DNA from: JANNGZ01 sp031404155
Lineage (GTDB): Bacteria > Pseudomonadota > Gammaproteobacteria > Burkholderiales > Burkholderiaceae_C
Length of the DNA: 8,924 bases
NCBI GenBank assembly: GCA_031404155.1
Contig: JANNGZ010000111.1
Span: forward strand, 1-8,924
Direction of reading: 5' to 3'
Part shown: positions 6,120 through 8,924 of the stretch, one piece after another
Layout of the letters: every line of letters starts with the position of its first letter
Position numbering within the stretch: the stretch's first letter is position 1
Program-made: the position numbers and the translations under genes
Notes under the pieces: generated by a model
Databases searched by the model: none
What the model was told of the DNA's origin: nothing
The model's input: only the letters and a program-made list of their open reading frames with translations

Positions 6120-6155
6120 CGAATTCTATTCGCAACCATCGATATTTCAATATCG
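6120..6155 (-). promoter_or_regulatory. arsR promoter with two operator dyads
   Basis: On the minus strand, TTGAAA (6150-6145) and TAGAAT (6128-6123) are 16 bp apart, each one mismatch from the sigma-70 consensus. A perfect dyad with 7-bp arms, CGATATT-TC-AATATCG (6140-6155), covers the -35. A second dyad, CGAAT-TCT-ATTCG (6120-6132), covers the -10. Their centres are 21.5 bp apart, about two helical turns, so two ArsR dimers could sit on one face and block polymerase. The start of transcription would fall near 6116, leaving a leader of about 24 nt. Confidence 0.75.
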
Positions 6156-6180
6156 CACTACTCGGATCGGTACAGGGCAC

Positions 6181-7149
6181 TCATCGCGGCCCCTGCTGCT
6201 CCATCAGCAAGTAGGTGTTGTAGGCATTCATGCGATTCACCGCCTTGAACAGCGGCAAACGCTCGAAGCGCGACCAGTCGGTTCTGGCGTAGGCCTCGTC
6301 GAAGGGTTCGAGTTCGCGCGCGGCGTCGCCCATGCTCTTGCGCAGATGGATCAGGTAGTCGCGGGTCAGGTTCAGGTCGGCGGCGGGGTCGGTCGAGACC
6401 GGCCCGTGACCGGGGACCACGAGCTTGGCCTTGAAATCGAGCAAGTGGGTCAATGAGGCAACCCACTGCTGGCTGTCGGCCTGGCCGACGAAGGGGATGC
6501 GGCCCTGGAACACCAGGTCGCCGGCAAACAGCACACCGCGCTGCGGCACGAAGACCACCAGGTCTTCCGAGGTGTGCGCAGGGCCGGCGTGGTGGATCTG
6601 GAAATCCAGCTCGCCGACGCGCAGCGTTGTGTCCTCGGCCTCCAGCCAGCGGTCGGCAGCGACGACCTGGGTCTTGTCGTCAATCCACGGGAACAAATCC
6701 TGGCGGCTGGCTTCGAGGCGCAGGCGCGCGGTTTCGGAGCCGATGTACTCGCGCCCCGCGCGGTGCGCCACGATCGTCGCGCCGGCCGCCTTGAAGGCCT
6801 GCAGGCCGTAGATATGGTCGGCGTGGTAGTGGGTCACGATGACGAAGCGGATCGGCTGCGGCGTGACGCGGCGAATCTCGGCGATCAACTCATCCGCCAG
6901 CGCGGGTGAGCCGAGCGCATCGATCACCACAACGCCCGCATCGGTGACCACGAAGCCGGCGTTGGAGATGAAGTTGCGGTTGGCGGCCGAACCCATCGCC
7001 GCCTCGCCTTGGACGAACCAGATGCCGGGGCCGACGCTCTTGGCGCGCAGCTTGCTGTCTGCGGTCTGCGCCCATACCGGGCTCGCCGCGCTCACCAGCG
7101 CCGCCAGCAACAACGCGGCGAGCGCAGGCACGCCGGAACTTCCCCTCAA
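6181..7149 (-). CDS. Periplasmic metallo-beta-lactamase-fold hydrolase, SoxH-like
   Basis: A 322-residue secreted MBL-fold enzyme. Residues about 1-27 form a signal peptide (AASPVWA-Q). The zinc site is complete: H107-Y-H109-A-D111-H112, H192, D211 and H248, so a binuclear metal centre and hydrolase activity are expected. Secreted MBL proteins of this kind (SoxH and relatives) are linked to sox clusters, and their substrate is not settled; a thioester or persulfide-type compound is a guess. The frame begins at TTG 7149, overlapping the stop of the DsrE-like gene as TTGA, which suggests coupled translation. A GTG at 7131 with GAGGGGA nine or so bases upstream is a serious alternative start, but it would remove the only positive residue (R2) of the signal peptide. 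It is part of the soxB operon, with arsR downstream. Confidence 0.88.
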   Translation of the reverse strand: MRGSSGVPALAALLLAALVSAASPVWAQTADSKLRAKSVGPGIWFVQGEAAMGSAANRNFISNAGFVVTDAGVVVIDALGSPALADELIAEIRRVTPQPIRFVIVTHYHADHIYGLQAFKAAGATIVAHRAGREYIGSETARLRLEASRQDLFPWIDDKTQVVAADRWLEAEDTTLRVGELDFQIHHAGPAHTSEDLVVFVPQRGVLFAGDLVFQGRIPFVGQADSQQWVASLTHLLDFKAKLVVPGHGPVSTDPAADLNLTRDYLIHLRKSMGDAARELEPFDEAYARTDWSRFERLPLFKAVNRMNAYNTYLLMEQQGPR

Positions 7150-7559
7150 GGCTTGATGTAGGCCGAGCCCTGCGCCTGCAGCTTGGCGATGCGCACGACA
7201 CCCGAGGGCGTGAAGCTGGCTTCCTGGATGAATTGCTCCTTCTTCAGGTCGCGGTTCTTCAACGTGATCTCGCAGATCTCGAAGCTCACGCCGCGGCCTT
7301 TGAGCGCCGAGACCAAGGGCGCGTATTCCGTGCCGTTGGCCGCCTTGGCACCTTCCATCAGCATGTCCACACCTTCGGCATGTGTCACCACCGTGATCTT
7401 GGCAGCCGGATCGACGTCGAGATGGTTGCGCAAGTTGCGCAGCCCCTTGAGACCCTGCGCCGCCGCGTTGTCGATGTGATAGACGACGCGGTCTTGCGCC
7501 AAAGCCGCGCTGGCCGCCAGCCAGAGCAATGCGACAGCAGCAAATCGGGAAAGCGTCAT
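7146..7559 (-). CDS. Periplasmic DsrE-family-like protein
   Basis: A 137-residue protein with a signal peptide (1-21, ALA-Q), followed by a DsrE/DsrF-like alpha/beta domain: VVYHIDNAAAQGLKGLRNLRNHLD, then KITVVTHAEGVDML and GVSFEICEITLKNRDL. C96, in FEIC, is the only cysteine of the whole protein and sits where DsrE-like and related proteins often carry a functional residue. DsrE proteins are sulfur carriers in the cytoplasm; a secreted single-cysteine version beside soxB suggests handling of persulfide sulfur in the periplasm, which is inference. The ATG at 7559 has AAAGG about nine bases upstream. The gene starts 76 bp after soxB and overlaps the MBL gene by 4 bp, so the three are likely one transcript. 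Confidence 0.85.
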   Translation of the reverse strand: MTLSRFAAVALLWLAASAALAQDRVVYHIDNAAAQGLKGLRNLRNHLDVDPAAKITVVTHAEGVDMLMEGAKAANGTEYAPLVSALKGRGVSFEICEITLKNRDLKKEQFIQEASFTPSGVVRIAKLQAQGSAYIKP

Positions 7560-7635
7560 GATGGAATGCCTTTCGTCGGGGTTGAAGATGGAATGACGGC
7601 GAACCTGTTCAGCGCCGGGTCAAGAGCGATTTTCC

Positions 7636-8924
7636 TCATGCCGCGATGCCGGGGTTGCCGGCCATGCCCACCAGCTTGGGCGCATTGATCTTGCGCGGCT
7701 TCACGCGCCCGCCCTGCGCCTTCAGCCAGCCCTCGACCACGTCCCACACCGGCTTGTTGCCCGGCGCCGTGCGCGCCTCTTCGGCCACCGGCGCCCAGCC
7801 TGCGACCTTGTACTTCTTGTCGGCCTCGATCGGCTTGCCGCCCAAGCGCATCTCGCTGATGCGGCTGCCCATCTTGGCCATCGGATCGCAGGTGTAGGCC
7901 AGGCCACCCACGCGAACCATGTCGCCGCCCTGCTGGTAATACGGGTCGGGGTTGAAGAGGTTGTCGGCCACGTCTTCGAGAATCGTCTTGATCGTCTCGC
8001 CGCTCATCTCGGACACCGTGGCATACGGGTAGGTGATCGCGAGTTGGTCCATCATCAGTTCGCGCGTGATCGTGTCGCCCGGCAGCAACGTGGTGCCCCA
8101 GCGGAAGCCCGGCGAAAACGCGATCTCGGCGCCCTGCACGTCCATCAGAGCGTCGCAGATCAACTGGTCCCACGAGCCGTTGAAATTGCCGCGGCGGTAG
8201 AGCAGGCCGTCGGTGACGGCGAGCTGGTCGGCCAGCTTGGCTTCGTAGGGCGCGCGCACTTTGGTGATCAGCGCGGCCATCTCGGGGTCGGCCTTCAAGT
8301 GGTTGGCGAAGATCGGCAGCAGGCGGTAGCGGAAGTCGGCCACCTTGCCGTCCGTCACATCGAAGTCCATCACGCCGAGGAATTTGCTGTTGCTGCCGGC
8401 GTTGGTGACCAGCGTCTTGCCGCCCGCCGTAGTTCCCCCATTCGAAACCGGCACCGCCACCGGCACGCCATCGTGCGTGTGGCCGCCGAAGATGGCGTCG
8501 ATGCCGCGCACGCGGCTGGCCATCTTCAGGTCGACATCCATGCCGTTGTGCGACAGCAGCACGACGACCTGGGCACCCTTGGCGCGCACCTCATCGACCA
8601 TCTTCTGCATGTTCTCGTCCTGGATGCCGAAGCTCCAGTCGGCGACCAGGTAGCGCGGGTTGGCGATCGGGGTGTACGGGAAAGCCTGGCCGATGATGGC
8701 GCAGGGCACGCGGTTGATCTGGCGCATTGCGTAGGGCATGAAGACCGCGTCGCCGAAGTCTTGCGTCTTGATGTTCTGCGCCAGGAATTCGATACGGCCC
8801 TTGAAATCCTTCTCGACGATTTCCTTCACCCGCTCCATGCCGTAAGTGAATTCCCAGTGCCCCGTCATGATGTCCACGCCGAGCAGCTTGCCGGCATCGA
8901 CCATGTCCTGCGCGTCGGTCCACA
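7636..8924 (-). CDS. soxB: Thiosulfohydrolase SoxB, N-terminus cut by window edge
   Basis: SoxB is the periplasmic dimanganese enzyme of the Sox thiosulfate-oxidation pathway; it hydrolyses the terminal sulfonate as sulfate from the SoxYZ-bound substrate. The frame is open to the right edge, giving 428 complete codons of an enzyme usually about 560-570 residues long, so the signal peptide and first metal ligands lie outside. Seen in order from the edge: GHWEFTYG (residues 21-28 of the fragment), a SoxB signature replacing the GNHEFD of 5'-nucleotidases; SHNGMDVD (124-131); GGHTHDG (146-152), metal-ligand histidines; and a C-terminal 5'-nucleotidase-type domain (about 215-400). It ends in PKLVGMAGNPGIAA. 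No truncation or frameshift is visible. The ATG at 8904 is internal and not the true start. Its own promoter, and probably other sox genes, lie beyond the right edge. Confidence 0.96.
   Translation of the reverse strand, partial: WTDAQDMVDAGKLLGVDIMTGHWEFTYGMERVKEIVEKDFKGRIEFLAQNIKTQDFGDAVFMPYAMRQINRVPCAIIGQAFPYTPIANPRYLVADWSFGIQDENMQKMVDEVRAKGAQVVVLLSHNGMDVDLKMASRVRGIDAIFGGHTHDGVPVAVPVSNGGTTAGGKTLVTNAGSNSKFLGVMDFDVTDGKVADFRYRLLPIFANHLKADPEMAALITKVRAPYEAKLADQLAVTDGLLYRRGNFNGSWDQLICDALMDVQGAEIAFSPGFRWGTTLLPGDTITRELMMDQLAITYPYATVSEMSGETIKTILEDVADNLFNPDPYYQQGGDMVRVGGLAYTCDPMAKMGSRISEMRLGGKPIEADKKYKVAGWAPVAEEARTAPGNKPVWDVVEGWLKAQGGRVKPRKINAPKLVGMAGNPGIAA

Noticed and set aside
7560..7595. Nine-base direct repeat gatggaatg at 7560-7568 and 7587-7595, before the DsrE-like gene
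   Set aside because: It is short, has no dyad and no promoter nearby, and may be a chance or slippage product.

Overview
The window is GC-rich, densely packed DNA that looks like a betaproteobacterial (Burkholderiales-type) chromosome. This rests on the overall gene style, a periplasmic thiosulfate-oxidation (Sox) gene, a glycine-zipper envelope protein and a small lysine/alanine-rich secreted protein. The genus cannot be fixed from the sequence alone. Ten protein genes are supported, two of them cut by the window edges. No gene-free stretch exceeds about 220 bases. No RNA genes, insertion sequences, CRISPR arrays or phage genes were seen.

Left part (1-3490, all minus strand): a CPA1-type cation:proton antiporter runs off the left edge. 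Upstream of it lie a secreted three-repeat, cysteine-paired protein of unknown function, a 104-residue PQ-loop/SemiSWEET-like membrane protein, and a secreted beta/gamma-crystallin plus glycine-zipper protein. The two secreted-protein genes are each followed by a clear intrinsic terminator. Each is also preceded by a copy of the same roughly 71-bp promoter-like module: an imperfect GTAG-N8-CTAC dyad, a conserved GC-rich core and a CATACTT/GATACTT -10-like element. The two genes therefore probably belong to one, perhaps stress-related, regulon of envelope proteins.

Middle part (3698-5686, plus strand): a YbaA/DUF1428 family protein is followed 66 bp later by a 14-TM DHA2-type MFS drug exporter with a GTG start.

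Right part (5736-8924, minus strand): reading in the direction of transcription, the order is soxB (cut by the right edge), a periplasmic DsrE-like protein, a periplasmic metallo-beta-lactamase-fold hydrolase (SoxH-like) and an ArsR-family repressor. The two middle genes overlap by 4 bp. The arsR gene has its own compact promoter, TTGAAA-N16-TAGAAT. A perfect dyad covers the -35 and a second dyad covers the -10, about two helical turns apart, which is a strong autoregulation layout. The set reads as the distal end of a sox operon: thiosulfate and sulfur-intermediate handling in the periplasm, with a cysteine-containing ArsR protein as a plausible sulfur-responsive switch.

The most interesting leads are the duplicated promoter module, the unnamed repeat protein it controls, and the DsrE-like/MBL/ArsR accessory module attached to soxB.
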